A DNA stretch of 64,000 bases from Myxococcales bacterium (GTDB taxonomy: Bacteria > Myxococcota_A > Polyangia > Nannocystales > Nannocystaceae), in NCBI GenBank assembly GCA_020633335.1, contig JACKDU010000001.1, positions 1 to 64,000 on the forward strand, in the 5' to 3' direction. A program made the position numbers and the translations under genes. The notes beneath the pieces were generated by a model. The model ran no database searches and was not told where the DNA came from. It saw only the letters and a program-made list of their open reading frames with translations. This document shows positions 35,209 through 42,730 of the stretch, in pieces (position 1 is the first letter of the stretch; each line of letters begins with the position of its first letter).

Positions 35209-36228
35209 ATGCTTCGTTCGACCAGCCGCCGCACCTCGAGCTCGATCGCTCTCCTCGCCGCGCTCCTCGTCGCCACCACCGCCACGAGCGCTGACGCGAA
35301 GAAGAAGGACTCCGACGGCCCCTGGCTGAAGGGCGACATCGAGAAGGGGCAGCTGAGCATGCCCCTCCACCGCGGCGGCGCGGTCCCCTTCGAGCTCATG
35401 GTCGCTGCCACCCCCGACAACTGCGGCGGCTCCATGCACCTCGACATCAAGTGGGACGAGGACGACAACGAGGTCAAGGTCAAGCTCAAGGGCAAGAACG
35501 CCCTCGAGGCCTTCCCGAGCGTCGATCGCACCGTCGGGGTCAACTTCGAGCCCAACCAGTTCTGGCCCGACATCGAGGACTACGACAACGGCCGCTACCA
35601 GCTCTGGCTCTTCTCCGCCGGCGGCCCGCTCCTCACCTTCTACTACAGCGGCGAGACCCTCGACCTCCTCGGCTCCGAGCTCGACTTCGACCTCCCGCCG
35701 GCCGGCTCGATCCCGGTCGCGTTCCCGACCCTCTACGGCTTCGCCACCCCCTTCTTCCAGCCGGACGGGAACAACGACGTCGACTTCGAGTGGACCTTCG
35801 ACTACGACAAGAGCATCCGCGGCGACCGGGCTGACCTCGCCCACATGTACGTCACCTTCCCCCCGCCGAACCTCTGCCTGGTCAACCCCTTCCGCCTCGA
35901 CCTCTCGACCCTCCGCCCCTACATCAGCCCGCCGGTCCCGGCGGCCGAGGCCCGCCCCTGGTCGGACTACCTCCGCAGCGGCCTCCTCTTCGACATCACC
36001 ATCGAGACCCCCGAGTACGTCACCGAGCCCCCCCGGACCGTCGCGGTCGGCACCTACAGCGGCTCGACCGCGATCGGCGGCGGGATCCCGAAGGGCTGGA
36101 CGATGGACATCGACGCCGCGTTCATGAGCATCGCCCCGCCGATCCGCGAGTGGGGCGGCGCGAACGAGTGCTCCGACTACTGGGGCGGCGTCCACACCAA
36201 GGGGATCAACTTCTGCCAGGCGCAGTAG
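35209..36228 (+). CDS. Secreted protein of unknown function, first gene of a redox cassette
   Basis: The 339-residue protein has a cleavable signal peptide (MLRSTSRRTSSSIALLAALLVATTATSADA) and then a Lys/Asp-rich start. The mature part is beta-rich with aromatic motifs (YQLWLFSAGGPLLTFYY, DVDFEWTFDYDKSIRGD) and Cys in NCGGS, NLCLV, NECSD and NFCQAQ, suggesting two disulphides. I do not recognise a family. The ATG at 35209 has GGGAG 9 bases upstream. The stop lies 15 bases before the diheme peroxidase gene, which has its own GAGGAG site, so the two are co-transcribed. The secreted protein is therefore probably a partner of the peroxidase; this is inference. Confidence 0.8.
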   Translation: MLRSTSRRTSSSIALLAALLVATTATSADAKKKDSDGPWLKGDIEKGQLSMPLHRGGAVPFELMVAATPDNCGGSMHLDIKWDEDDNEVKVKLKGKNALEAFPSVDRTVGVNFEPNQFWPDIEDYDNGRYQLWLFSAGGPLLTFYYSGETLDLLGSELDFDLPPAGSIPVAFPTLYGFATPFFQPDGNNDVDFEWTFDYDKSIRGDRADLAHMYVTFPPPNLCLVNPFRLDLSTLRPYISPPVPAAEARPWSDYLRSGLLFDITIETPEYVTEPPRTVAVGTYSGSTAIGGGIPKGWTMDIDAAFMSIAPPIREWGGANECSDYWGGVHTKGINFCQAQ

Positions 36229-36243
36229 AGGAGAGCTACGACC

Positions 36244-37581
36244 ATGAAGAGCCTGACCATCACCAGCATCATCGCCGCCGCCGCCCTCCTCACCGCCTGC
36301 GACGAGGGGGACAACACCGACCTCCGCAAGGGGAAGCCGACGGTCAACAGCGGCTCCTACAACCTCCACCTCTCGAACAAGCTGCGCTACGACGCGCTCA
36401 AGCCGGGCGCCGACGCCGAGGCCGGTCGCGCGCGCTTCGGCGTCGCAGCGGACCTCGTGAACGGCGACGACAGCGGCGCGCTCTTCACCGGCGCCTCGCA
36501 GGTCTTCCAGGGCGAGGTCACCTCCAACGGGCGGACCTGCTTCTCCTGCCACCGCGGCGCCGACGAGGACTTCGGCCTGCCGCCGCCGCCCCTCTCGGCC
36601 TCGATCCCGGCCGACGACCCGATCTTCACCGGGATCAACGCCGACGCCCAGGGCGATCCGGACGCCTCGAACAACCTCGAGAACCACGGCCTCTTCAAGT
36701 ACCGCTTCGGCCGCTTCAACCCGGCGCGCACCCAGGACGACCCCTTCCGGACCTCCTTCGCCTGGCGCAAGAGCCCGACCCTGGTCAACGCCGCGTTCAA
36801 CCACGGCTTCCTCAACGACGGTCGGAGCCGGGTGATGTTTGAGACCGCCCGCGGCGCGGTCTTCTCCCACACCCAGGACAGCGACGACCGCTTCGACGAC
36901 CTCTTCTCGAACAAGGACGGCGCCGACATCGAGGCCTTCGTCTTTTCGATCCTCAGCGACCCCGTCCTGGCCGCGCTCCGCGACCCGAACGATCCGATGC
37001 ACGACACGCTCGCCTCGGATCCCTACTACACCGTCGAGCTCTCGACCAAGGCGCAGAAGCGCGGGCGCAAGGTCTTCGACGAGAACTGCTTCGTCTGCCA
37101 CGACACGCCGAACGTCTTCAACAACCGCTCGAACGTCGAGGCGCTCGGCGCCGGCGATCGCCCCGAGAACTTCCCGGCCTTCGCCCCCTCGACCGGCCGC
37201 ACCTTCAACATCGGCGTCTCCGAGCGGAACAAGCACAACCTCCGCTTCACGCAGGATCTCGGCGGGGGCAATTTCGCGCCGATCGTCATCCCCCTGGCGA
37301 AGGAGAACGGCGAGCGCGTCGACTACGTGATCGACATGGACATCGGCCTCGCGGGCACCACCGCGCGGGTTGAGGACCTCGGCCGCTTCAAGGTGCCGCA
37401 GCTCCGCAACCTCGCCAAGAACGGGCCCTACTTCCACGACAACTCGGCCGACACCATTGAGGAGGTCGTCGACTACTTCCTCAGCAGCGACTACAAGAAC
37501 TCGCACGACGGTTCGAAGCACCCGATCAAGATGAGCGCAAAGGAGCGGGCGGACCTGATCGAGTTCTTGAAGGTCCTCTGA
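36244..37581 (+). CDS. Diheme cytochrome c peroxidase/MauG-family lipoprotein
   Basis: The 445-residue lipoprotein (LLTAC, Cys19) contains two c-type heme sites, Cys99-Phe-Ser-Cys102-His103 and Cys282-Phe-Val-Cys285-His286, at the spacing of bacterial diheme peroxidases. Other family motifs are RKSPTLVNAAFNHGFLNDGR in the N-terminal domain and FKVPQLRNLAKNGPYFHD..TIEEVVDYFL in the C-terminal one. These enzymes reduce peroxide or, in the MauG branch, oxidise partner proteins in the periplasm. It is preceded by a strong GAGGAG site and follows the secreted protein by 15 bases. A peroxiredoxin-like gene follows 28 bases later. Which branch it belongs to cannot be told. Confidence 0.93.
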   Translation: MKSLTITSIIAAAALLTACDEGDNTDLRKGKPTVNSGSYNLHLSNKLRYDALKPGADAEAGRARFGVAADLVNGDDSGALFTGASQVFQGEVTSNGRTCFSCHRGADEDFGLPPPPLSASIPADDPIFTGINADAQGDPDASNNLENHGLFKYRFGRFNPARTQDDPFRTSFAWRKSPTLVNAAFNHGFLNDGRSRVMFETARGAVFSHTQDSDDRFDDLFSNKDGADIEAFVFSILSDPVLAALRDPNDPMHDTLASDPYYTVELSTKAQKRGRKVFDENCFVCHDTPNVFNNRSNVEALGAGDRPENFPAFAPSTGRTFNIGVSERNKHNLRFTQDLGGGNFAPIVIPLAKENGERVDYVIDMDIGLAGTTARVEDLGRFKVPQLRNLAKNGPYFHDNSADTIEEVVDYFLSSDYKNSHDGSKHPIKMSAKERADLIEFLKVL

Positions 37582-37609
37582 TCTCTCGATATTCTCGCCT
37601 GGGGTATCC

Positions 37610-38176
37610 ATGCGTCTGCAACCAGGTGAGCCGGCACCAGACTTCGCGTTGACGACTCTGAAGGGTGAGAGCCTCACCCTCGCGGATCTCCGAGGCGCGC
37701 CCGTGTGGATGGCGTTCAGCCGCTTCGCGTCCTGCCCGCTCTGCAACTATCGCGTCCACCAGATGATCGGCGAGTGGCCCGCCCGCTACGCCGACTACAA
37801 CTTCCGGCTCTTCAACGTCTTCCAGTCGCCGTCGAGCAAGCTCGACGACTACGTGGCCAAGCAGGAGCCGCCCTTCGATCTCGTCGCCGATCACCCGAGC
37901 ATGGGGCTCTACGAGAAGTACGGGCTCGAGTCGTCGGTCAAGGCGGCGTTCTCGATGGACGTGATGAAGACGATGGTCGCCGCCGCGAAGATCGGCCTGC
38001 CGCTCGTCCGGCCCTTCGAGGGCCCGGCCTTCCGCGTGCCGGCGGACTTCCTGATCGACTCCGAGGGGATCCTCCGCGTCGTCTTCTACGGGGCGACGAT
38101 CGCCGAGCACATCCCCTTCGAGCAGGCCGACGCCTTCCTCGCCCAGTACGCGACCAAGCGCGCCGTGGCGAGCTAG
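37610..38176 (+). CDS. Peroxiredoxin-like (AhpC/TSA) protein
   Basis: The 188-residue protein has a thioredoxin-fold start (EPAPDFALTTLKGESLTLADLRG), then FSRFASCPLCNYRV with a CPLC pair in the position of the peroxidatic cysteine region. Later comes VPADFLIDSEGILRVVFYGATIAEHIPFE. This fits the PRX-like2/AhpC-TSA group that reduces peroxides or disulphides. No signal peptide is visible, so it is cytosolic. The gap to the diheme peroxidase stop is 28 bases, and all three genes likely form one transcript dealing with oxidative chemistry. The central Met-rich helix (MDVMKTMVAAAK) is unusual. Confidence 0.88.
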   Translation: MRLQPGEPAPDFALTTLKGESLTLADLRGAPVWMAFSRFASCPLCNYRVHQMIGEWPARYADYNFRLFNVFQSPSSKLDDYVAKQEPPFDLVADHPSMGLYEKYGLESSVKAAFSMDVMKTMVAAAKIGLPLVRPFEGPAFRVPADFLIDSEGILRVVFYGATIAEHIPFEQADAFLAQYATKRAVAS

Positions 38177-38257
38177 CGCCGAGATCTCGACGGCGACCCC
38201 GAGCGCGTTGCGACGCCCTCGGGGTCGACGCGCTTCGAAGGGCGCGGCGCGGCCGGC

Positions 38258-39100
38258 TCAGGGCCGCAGGAGCGCGTTGTCGATCAGGCGGACGCCGCCG
38301 AAGCGGACCGCGACCGCGCAGAGCGCCGGCCCCGTGATCTCCGCGATCGGCTCGAGGAGCTCGGCGTCGACGACCTCGACGTAGTCGATCACCCCGGGCT
38401 CGAGCGCATCGCGGGCGTCACCGATCAGCGCGTCGACCGATCGCGCCCCGCCGTCGAAGCGGCGGCGCACCTCGGCCATGAAGCCGGGGATCGCCCGGGC
38501 GGCCGCGCGGCTCGCCGGGTCGAGGTTGGCGTTGCGGCTCGACATCGCCAGGCCGTCGGTCTCGCGCACGATCGGCATGCCGACGATCTCGCCGCCGAGG
38601 TTGAGGTCGGCGTGCATGCGCCGGAGGATCGCCAGCTGCTGGAAGTCCTTCTCGCCGAAGATCGCGACGTCCGGTCGGATCAGCCCCCAGAGCTTGGCGA
38701 CGATCGTCGTCACCCCGCGGAAGTGCCCGGGGCGCGAGCGGCCGCAGAGGTGGCGATCGAGCCCCTCGACCTCGACCCAGGTGCGGCTGCGGGCGTAGAG
38801 CTCGGCCGGATCGGCCGGGCAGAAGGCGACGTCGACCCCGGCCGCGGCCGCCTTGGCGAGGTCGCCGGCCTCGTCCCGCGGGTAGCGGTCGAGGTCCTCG
38901 CCGGGTCCGAACTGCGTCGGGTTGACGAAGATCGAGATCGCCACGACCCCATCGTCGCCGGCCCGTCGCCTCGCCTCACGCATCAGCGAGAGGTGCCCCT
39001 CGTGGAGGAAGCCCATCGTCGGCACGAAGGCGAGCGTGGCCCCGTCCGCGAGGCCCTGGCGCCAGGCGAGGACGGCGTCGCGCGTCCGCAGGACGATCAT
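38258..39100 (-). CDS. panC: Pantothenate synthetase
   Basis: The 280-residue enzyme shows the PanC nucleotidyltransferase motifs: VPTMGFLHEGHLSLM (HIGH-like), VVAISIFVNPTQFGPGEDLDRYPR, HFRGVTTIVAKL, FGEKDFQQLAIL and the KMSKS-like region LAMSSRNANLDP. It joins pantoate and beta-alanine with ATP to form pantothenate in CoA biosynthesis, in the cytosol. Its ATG overlaps the TGA of panB (ATGA), so translation is coupled. Length is normal. Confidence 0.97.
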   Translation of the reverse strand: MIVLRTRDAVLAWRQGLADGATLAFVPTMGFLHEGHLSLMREARRRAGDDGVVAISIFVNPTQFGPGEDLDRYPRDEAGDLAKAAAAGVDVAFCPADPAELYARSRTWVEVEGLDRHLCGRSRPGHFRGVTTIVAKLWGLIRPDVAIFGEKDFQQLAILRRMHADLNLGGEIVGMPIVRETDGLAMSSRNANLDPASRAAARAIPGFMAEVRRRFDGGARSVDALIGDARDALEPGVIDYVEVVDAELLEPIAEITGPALCAVAVRFGGVRLIDNALLRP

Positions 39101-39996
39101 CGGGGCCCGTAGCCCGCGCCCGCGGCGGCGCTCGCCGGCGCCGGCTCGCGCTTGGCCGCCGAGAAGGAGTGCTCGTCGCCGGGGAAGCGGCGCTCGCGGA
39201 CCTCACTGGCATATTCGCCGACGGCCTCACGGACAGTGTCAGCGAGCTCGGCGAAGCGCTTGACGAAGCGGGGCTTGAAGCGGTCCTCGAGCCCGAGGAG
39301 GTCCTGGATCACCAGCACTTGACCGTCGCAGCCGACCCCCGCGCCGATGCCGATCGTCGGGATCGCCAGCGAGCGGCTGACCTCTTCTGCCAGCGGCGCT
39401 GGCACTCCCTCGATCACCAGGGCGAAGGCGCCGGCCTCCTGGAGGCCGAGGGCGTCGCGGCGGAGCCGCTCGGCGGCCGCGTCCTCGCGCGCCTGGACCC
39501 GGAAGCCGCCGAACTCGTGGACGCTCTGCGGGGTCAGGCCGAGGTGTCCCATCACCGGGATCCCGGCGGAGACGATCCGGCGCACGGTCTCCTCGCGGCC
39601 GCCCCCCTCGAGCTTGACCGCCTCCGCGCCGCCCTCCTGGATCAGCCGGCCGGCGGAGATCAGCGCCAGCTCGGGGCTGACCTGGTAGCTCATGAAGGGC
39701 ATGTCGGCGACCAGGAGGGCCCTCTGCACCGCCCGGCGGACGCAGCGGGAGTGGTAGATCATGTGGTCGAGGGTCACCTCGAGGGTGTGCGGGTGCCCCT
39801 GCATCACCATCCCGAGGCTGTCGCCGACCAGGATCACGTCGACGCCGGCCTCATCGACCAGGCGGCCGAAGGTCGCGTCGTAGGCGGTGACCATGACGAT
39901 CGCCTGGCCGTCGCGCTTGAGGCGACCGAGCTCCGGGGCGGTGACCCGACCTCGGCCGGGCGGGGTCGCCTTCGCTTGTGTGGCTTCGCTGGTCAT
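39097..39996 (-). CDS. panB: 3-methyl-2-oxobutanoate hydroxymethyltransferase
   Basis: The 299-residue enzyme has the PanB motifs VMVTAYDATFGRLVDEAGVD, ILVGDSLGMVMQGH, DHMIYHSRCVRRA, LVADMPFMSY, AVKLEGG, PVMGHLGLTPQSVH and IPTIGIGAGVGCDGQVLV. It makes ketopantoate from 2-oxoisovalerate and methylene-THF, the first committed step of pantothenate synthesis. The chosen start (39996) gives a ~20-residue extension typical of the family. The end carries an extra Ala-rich tail (REPAPASAAAGAGYGPR). It overlaps panC by 4 bases and leads the operon. Confidence 0.97.
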   Translation of the reverse strand: MTSEATQAKATPPGRGRVTAPELGRLKRDGQAIVMVTAYDATFGRLVDEAGVDVILVGDSLGMVMQGHPHTLEVTLDHMIYHSRCVRRAVQRALLVADMPFMSYQVSPELALISAGRLIQEGGAEAVKLEGGGREETVRRIVSAGIPVMGHLGLTPQSVHEFGGFRVQAREDAAAERLRRDALGLQEAGAFALVIEGVPAPLAEEVSRSLAIPTIGIGAGVGCDGQVLVIQDLLGLEDRFKPRFVKRFAELADTVREAVGEYASEVRERRFPGDEHSFSAAKREPAPASAAAGAGYGPR

Positions 39997-40079
39997 GGGC
40001 GGGCGGAGGATAGCGCAATCGCGGTTCGCGCGTCGGATCGCCCCTTGCCGAGGGCCGTGCGCGTGGAAGGCGGCGGCGG

Positions 40080-40093
40080 CGGCGAATTCGCCG
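40080..40093. promoter_or_regulatory. 14-base palindrome between panB and the lipoprotein operon
   Basis: CGGCGAATTCGCCG is a perfect palindrome in the 219-base divergent gap, 136 bases upstream of the lipoprotein start and 84 bases from the panB start. It is a candidate operator but nothing identifies its protein. Confidence 0.35.
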
Positions 40094-40215
40094 ATGGTGA
40101 GGCGTCTCACGCGCTTCAATTGGCTGTTTCTCCAGGATTGGGGGGTACGACCTGATCCGTTGCTGCGGCTATCCTTCTGTGGGGCGTACTCGCTTGCGGG
40201 CGCCCGGTGACCTCG

Positions 40216-41187
40216 ATGCGATCGACCTCGACGGCGCTCTTCAGCCTCCTCTTTCTCCTCCTGAGCGCCTGCGCGGGCGAGAGCGGCGACGCCGGAGAGA
40301 GTGAGGCGAGCGGGGCGACCTCGACGGGCGGGAGCGGCACGGACACGGACGCGACGGCGACCGGCATGGAGACATCCACAGGCGGGACCGGCGAGCCCGT
40401 CGGCGAGCTCCGGGGGGTGGTCGACTTCACGCTCTACCCGCCCGACGCGGCCAACGACGCGCCGCTCCTCGGGATCGCCGGGGGCTATCGGATGGAGCCG
40501 CTCGGGAGCGAGAGCCTCTTCGCGCTCGTCGGCCTCCAGCTCACCCTCCCGCCGCCGCCGGCCGCGATCGACACGATCGAGGAGCACGCGCCGCTCCCCT
40601 TCACGTGGGGCAAGGCCGACACCTGGCTGAGCGCCGGCAACGCGATCAAGCTCGCCCACGCCGATGCCGGTGAGGCGCTCGCCTGCCTCTACCTCGCCGA
40701 CGACGCCTTCCCGCTCTACCTCGGCGCCGCGAGCCCCTCGCTCGCGCCGGAGTGCGAGCCGAAGCCCGAGGTCTGGCAGCCGTCGAGCGAGTACCGCCTG
40801 GTCCTCTACGGCGGCGAGCTCTTCGAAGATCGGATCATCGACGGCAAGGTCGCGACCCCGGCGGCCCTCAGCGTCAGCGCCCCCGATCTCTCGGTCTACG
40901 ATCTCCCGCTCGACACCGCGCTTGACCTCGCGCTCGCCTGGGAGGCCGGCGACGACCCCGACGCGCGGATCGTCATCCGGGTCTGGGATCTCTACGGGCA
41001 GCAGACGGTCGCGCTCGCGGCCGACGACGGCGCCTTCACGATCCCGGCCGCCAACCTCGCGGCGATGAGCGCGGGCCCCGGCTTCCTCTCGGTCGCCCGC
41101 GAGCGCGTCCACGAGGTCACCTTCGTCGCCGGTAGCGTCGAGGTGATTACGCGCTACGAGATCTGGGGCTATGTCGATCTACTTTGA
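40216..41187 (+). CDS. Lipoprotein heading the DUF1501 operon
   Basis: The 323-residue lipoprotein (LLLSAC, Cys19) has a Ser/Thr/Gly/Asp linker (~20-60), then a domain starting GELRGVVDFTLYPPDAAND with beta strands and two central cysteines (ALACLYLADD, APECEPKPE). The fold is not recognised; the strand pattern near the end (IVIRVWDLYGQQTVALAADD) suggests a beta-sandwich. A GTG at 40207 in frame was rejected in favour of the ATG. The DUF1501 gene follows 20 bases later with a strong ribosome site, and the DUF1553-like gene after that, so it is the first gene of a three-gene operon for exported proteins. Confidence 0.83.
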   Translation: MRSTSTALFSLLFLLLSACAGESGDAGESEASGATSTGGSGTDTDATATGMETSTGGTGEPVGELRGVVDFTLYPPDAANDAPLLGIAGGYRMEPLGSESLFALVGLQLTLPPPPAAIDTIEEHAPLPFTWGKADTWLSAGNAIKLAHADAGEALACLYLADDAFPLYLGAASPSLAPECEPKPEVWQPSSEYRLVLYGGELFEDRIIDGKVATPAALSVSAPDLSVYDLPLDTALDLALAWEAGDDPDARIVIRVWDLYGQQTVALAADDGAFTIPAANLAAMSAGPGFLSVARERVHEVTFVAGSVEVITRYEIWGYVDLL

Positions 41188-41207
41188 GCTTGGATGAGGG
41201 ACGAGGC

Positions 41208-42722
41208 ATGAAGCGACGCAACTTCCTCCGCGCCGGCGCCGCCGGATCGCTCACCGCCGGGGCCGCGGCCTTCGGCATCCTCAAGTACCCACGCCGCGCC
41301 CGCGCGGGGTGGGGGAGCTGGCCGGACGACAAGGTGGACGCCCTGATCCCGGCGGAGCGCCAGGCCCAAAACGTCCTCGAGCTCTTCCTCTACGGTGGGG
41401 TCAACGCCTTCGACACCTTCTACACGGTGCCGAGCTGGGGGCAGGGCAACCAGACCTTCCTCAACGTCTTCCTCGCCCAGACCCAGAGCCGCTTCCAGAG
41501 CTGCGGCTTCACCGGCGAGCTCACCGAGCCCTTCGCCGACGACGCCAACGGCGTCACCGTCCACCTCGGCCCCTGGGTGAGCCCGCTCCGCGCGCGGCCG
41601 GACATCGTCGAGCGCATGCGGGTGATCGTCCAGCGCCATGACTCGCTCCCGCACGAGGGCGCCAACCCCTTCGCGCTCACCGGCTCGCGCCTCGGCTCGC
41701 CGCGCCTCGCGGGCGTCGGCGCGTCGATCCAGCGCCACTTCCTCGAGCGCCCGGGCGGCCTCCGCTCGACCCCCTACGCCTACATCCTCTACCCGGGCGT
41801 CGACTTCCCGACCGACAACGTCAAGGCGGCCTCGTCGGTCGGCCTCCACCCCGGCTCGGCGCGCCCACTCAGCGTCGTCGTCGACTCCAACTCGGAGCTC
41901 TCCAACCTCCTCGCGCGCGCCGGCGTCGGCGACAAGCGGGCGCAATTCGACGCGGCCGTCGATCACTACCTCCGCGACTACGAGGCCCGCTTCCGGCCGG
42001 CGGGCAAGGGGGCGGCGACCCGCTCGTCGGAGCGCTCGAACTACGCCTTCGCCCACTTCGCCCGGCGCTCGGCCCAGGAGCTCCAGGGGATCCTCGCCAG
42101 CGACCTCTTCCAGGTGATCGGCGGCTCCGAGTGCGGCAACGCCGAGCCGGTCGACATGCCGGCGATGCAGGCCCGCCTCGCGGCCGCGCTCCTGACCCGC
42201 CAGAGCGACCAGCCGCGCTACGTCCAGTGGATCGACGGCGCCCTCAAGCCCCACCCCTCGGGCGGCCACGACACCCACCAGGCCCACGTCCAGTACGCGT
42301 CGATGAACGTCGCCCACACCCTCGAGGAGCTGGCCGCGATCATCAACGAGCCCGGCGAGGGCGACCCGAACAAGATCGACCTCGACAAGACGATGATCGT
42401 CATCAACACCGAGTTCGGCCGCACCCCCTTCCTCCAGGGGATGGACGGGCTCAACCACTGGCCGCAGGGGATGGTCAACGTCCTGATCGGCGGGCCGATC
42501 ACCGCGGCCGAGCGCGGGATCTACGGGACGATCACCGAGGATCAGGGCTTCGCCGAGAGCTGGGTGTCGCCGGCCGAGAACCGGATGATGGTGATGATGG
42601 CCCTCGGGATCTACCCCTTCTCCTCGCAGACCTTCGCGGTCGGCGACGTCGGCGGCGGGGTCAAGGACGAGCTCGAAGCGGCGACCCGGATCAAAGAGAT
42701 CTACCTCGGGATCAAGGCGTGA
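41208..42722 (+). CDS. Tat-exported DUF1501 protein
   Basis: The 504-residue protein begins with a twin-arginine signal (MKRRNFLRAGAAGSLTAGAAAFGIL). The body matches DUF1501, an alkaline-phosphatase/sulfatase-superfamily group: VLELFLYGGVNAFDTFYTVP near the start, IVQRHDSLPHEGANPF, PSGGHDTHQAHVQ, and MIVINTEFGRTPFLQGMDGLNHWPQG. The catalytic chemistry of the group is unproven. A GAGGGACGAGG site lies directly before the ATG at 41208. Such genes nearly always come with a DUF1549/DUF1553/DUF1800 partner, and here that partner starts 8 bases after the stop. Function of the pair is unknown; roles in polysaccharide degradation are only suggested by their context in planctomycetes. Confidence 0.9.
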   Translation: MKRRNFLRAGAAGSLTAGAAAFGILKYPRRARAGWGSWPDDKVDALIPAERQAQNVLELFLYGGVNAFDTFYTVPSWGQGNQTFLNVFLAQTQSRFQSCGFTGELTEPFADDANGVTVHLGPWVSPLRARPDIVERMRVIVQRHDSLPHEGANPFALTGSRLGSPRLAGVGASIQRHFLERPGGLRSTPYAYILYPGVDFPTDNVKAASSVGLHPGSARPLSVVVDSNSELSNLLARAGVGDKRAQFDAAVDHYLRDYEARFRPAGKGAATRSSERSNYAFAHFARRSAQELQGILASDLFQVIGGSECGNAEPVDMPAMQARLAAALLTRQSDQPRYVQWIDGALKPHPSGGHDTHQAHVQYASMNVAHTLEELAAIINEPGEGDPNKIDLDKTMIVINTEFGRTPFLQGMDGLNHWPQGMVNVLIGGPITAAERGIYGTITEDQGFAESWVSPAENRMMVMMALGIYPFSSQTFAVGDVGGGVKDELEAATRIKEIYLGIKA

Positions 42723-42730
42723 GGTGCACG

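Noticed and set aside
34990..37746. A 918-codon open frame on the minus strand
   Set aside because: It is antisense to the secreted protein and diheme peroxidase genes, both of which have signal peptides, ribosome sites and motifs.
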